Below, one piece after another: positions 6,196 to 6,962 of a stretch of 6,962 nucleotides of DNA. Under the pieces are notes generated by a model, which was given only the letters and a program-made list of their open reading frames with translations, was not told the DNA's origin and ran no database searches. The DNA is from Methanosarcinales archaeon (GTDB taxonomy: Archaea > Halobacteriota > Methanosarcinia > Methanosarcinales > Methanogasteraceae): positions 1 through 6,962 of the forward strand of contig DAOVGO010000046.1 of assembly GCA_030672345.1 (NCBI GenBank), in the 5' to 3' direction. The translations under genes were made by a program, and so were the position numbers. Position 1 is the first letter of the stretch. Each line of letters begins with the position of its first letter.

Positions 6196-6459
6196 TCATG
6201 CAGGTACCCCTGCATCTTCCCACATACATAGTTCTCCTGCTGCGATCGGATGCACCAGGAGTTTGGACTCATGAAACCGCTCCATTATCCGGTCAATCTT
6301 CCTCGAGATATCCGGAGTATAGTATGCCTCACCGCACTCCTCGCAGACGTATGCAGGGATGTCGCGTATGACAAGTAACGCAGGTCCAACTCTCACAATG
6401 AACTCAGTTTCACCTTTGATGAGTCTGCCTTTACAGAAACTGCATCTATCCGGTTCCAT
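6196..6459 (-). CDS. YgiT/MqsA-type zinc-finger protein, candidate antitoxin
   Basis: A small protein of 87 residues with an N-terminal YgiT-type zinc finger. Two CxxC pairs, Cys6/Cys9 and Cys39/Cys42, frame a short beta-rich segment (FIVRVGPALLVIRDIPAYVCEECGEA begins at residue 20). A helical stretch (DISRKIDRIMERFHESK) follows. In MqsA this zinc domain binds the toxin and a separate C-terminal HTH binds DNA; here no HTH is present, as in many short YgiT-type antitoxins. A GTG at 6468 could start the frame, but I chose the ATG at 6459 because AAGGAG lies 8 bases before it. With that start it begins one base after the stop of the DUF4258 gene, the toxin-first order known from mqsRA. Its TGA is followed in the same frame by dockerin-coding sequence. 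The antitoxin role is inferred from family and pairing. Confidence 0.8.
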   Translation of the reverse strand: MEPDRCSFCKGRLIKGETEFIVRVGPALLVIRDIPAYVCEECGEAYYTPDISRKIDRIMERFHESKLLVHPIAAGELCMWEDAGVPA

Positions 6460-6460
6460 T

Positions 6461-6769
6461 TCAATCACTCCTTATTCGGTAATCGATCCATTTATCTTTT
6501 TCGGGACAATAAACTGTAACAACTCTTACATGATCTTTGCACTGTGCCAGCACGACATGATATGGAGTCCCACCCACATATCCCAGAAACAAAGCGGACG
6601 GACATGGTTCGTCATCGGTATACTCCTCGATCATCTCGCCATAAAGTGTAATCTGCCCGATATCATCGGTGGATACATTTCTTTGAAACATTCTGACCCT
6701 CGCATGATCGGAAATGATAAAATTATCTTCTAAAAAGAGTTTTGTGAGACGTGTGTGATCGATGCTCAT
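6461..6769 (-). CDS. DUF4258 family protein, candidate toxin
   Basis: A 102-residue protein with the pattern of the DUF4258 family: HARVRMFQR (22-30), GEMIEEY (44-50), an SALFLGYV segment, PYHVV (69-73), a terminal VVTVYCP strand (83-89) and Trp94. Small proteins of this kind are commonly found next to YgiT/MqsA-like or HTH genes and are predicted toxins with a RelE/MqsR-like fold, probably ribonucleases. That activity is inferred, not visible in the sequence. The likely functional residues are His22, Arg24, Arg30 and His71, but this is a guess from conservation. The ATG at 6769 is preceded by GGAG about 9 bases upstream, and a 12-bp palindrome lies between and over it. The zinc-finger gene follows after one base, so the two are surely co-translated. 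Confidence 0.82.
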   Translation of the reverse strand: MSIDHTRLTKLFLEDNFIISDHARVRMFQRNVSTDDIGQITLYGEMIEEYTDDEPCPSALFLGYVGGTPYHVVLAQCKDHVRVVTVYCPEKDKWIDYRIRSD

Positions 6770-6781
6770 GAGTCCGGACTC
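6770..6781. promoter_or_regulatory. Perfect 12-bp palindrome abutting the DUF4258 start (candidate operator)
   Basis: GAGTCCGGACTC is identical to its own reverse complement and directly touches the ATG at 6769. It overlaps the GGAG ribosome-binding site of the same gene. Toxin-antitoxin operons are often repressed by binding of the complex at a palindrome by the first gene, so this is a plausible operator. With no loop bases it is better suited to a protein dimer on DNA than to an RNA hairpin. The role is inferred. Confidence 0.45.
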
Positions 6782-6858
6782 CGTAAATCAAACCATATCG
6801 CCCACTTTGGCAAGCACGACGAAGAGTTGCGACCAGTTACTTATGGATTGTGAGTTTG

Positions 6859-6962
6859 TCATAGCGTTATCGACCCACTCGCCGCCTGCAGGATCATCAG
6901 CGCATCGAGGGAGGTTACGCGGTTGTCGCCGCTGACGTCCGCGGCGGCGAGCGTTGTGGCGT
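6859..6962 (-). CDS. C-terminus of a dockerin-containing protein, cut by the window edge
   Basis: The last 34 codons of a protein entering from the right, ending in a TGA at 6861-6859. They read ATTLAAADVSGDNRVTSLDA, then LMILQAASGSITL. This is the second EF-hand-like repeat of a type I dockerin, with calcium ligands Asp, Ser, Asp and Asp in the usual spacing. The N-terminal repeat and the rest of the protein lie outside the window. Proteins with such a terminal dockerin are usually secreted and attach to cohesins. It is a close paralogue of the module at 6117-5893, differing by one residue over the 25 residues from ATTLAAAD to LMILQ. The 89 bp between its stop and the DUF4258 start would hold the promoter of the candidate toxin-antitoxin pair. 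Confidence 0.8.
   Translation of the reverse strand, partial: ATTLAAADVSGDNRVTSLDALMILQAASGSITL
6886..6962 (-). repeat. Dockerin-coding direct repeat, copy B
   Basis: Partner of copy A at 5923-5999, in the same orientation and 963 bp away. The match probably continues past the window edge, since the two copies are still identical at the final base. Confidence 0.8.

Noticed and set aside
6039..6272. 77-codon minus-strand frame overlapping the YgiT-like gene and dockerin
   Set aside because: It is in a different frame from both supported coding regions and shows no domain. A frameshift joining it to the dockerin is possible but not supported.
6460..6468. GTG start for the YgiT-like gene
   Set aside because: The GTG overlaps the GGAG ribosome site itself, while the ATG at 6459 is spaced 8 bases from it.

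Overview
The window looks like a piece of an archaeal chromosome, most likely a methanogen or anaerobic methane/alkane oxidiser related to the Methanosarcinales or ANME groups. This rests on a tetrahydromethanopterin-pathway gene (mptG), a DUF373 membrane protein and a COG1340-type coiled-coil protein, both characteristically archaeal, and type I dockerin modules of the kind found in such archaea. The lineage is inferred from protein content only. All convincing genes lie on the minus strand, so transcription runs from high to low coordinates.

Layout from right to left, in the direction of transcription. (1) 6962-6859 is the C-terminus of a dockerin protein that enters from outside the window. 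(2) 6769-6196 is a two-gene module: a DUF4258 protein (candidate toxin) followed by a YgiT/MqsA-type zinc-finger protein (candidate antitoxin). A perfect 12-bp palindrome lies directly before the first start codon. (3) 6117-5893 is a second, orphan dockerin module, nearly identical at protein level to the first. The candidate toxin-antitoxin pair therefore sits between two dockerin-coding repeats. (4) 5876-4872 is mptG, beta-ribofuranosylaminobenzene 5'-phosphate synthase. (5) After a 114-bp gap with a possible promoter comes a tightly packed four-gene cluster, 4757-647: serB, coiled-coil protein, DUF373 membrane protein and gpmI. Its genes overlap by 7 bp, are separated by 4 bp, and overlap by 23 bp. 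(6) 646-1 is AT-richer and gene-poor. It holds a possible small ORF, overlapping inverted repeats, and the N-terminal part of an unidentified protein (possibly a transposase) leaving the window.

The serB-gpmI cluster links two enzymes around 3-phosphoglycerate. GpmI interconverts 3- and 2-phosphoglycerate, and SerB performs the last step of serine synthesis from 3-phosphoglycerate. Between them are two archaeal proteins of unknown function, one coiled-coil and one membrane-bound. This cluster and the dockerin-flanked toxin-antitoxin candidate are the most interesting parts of the window. No rRNA, tRNA or CRISPR array was seen.
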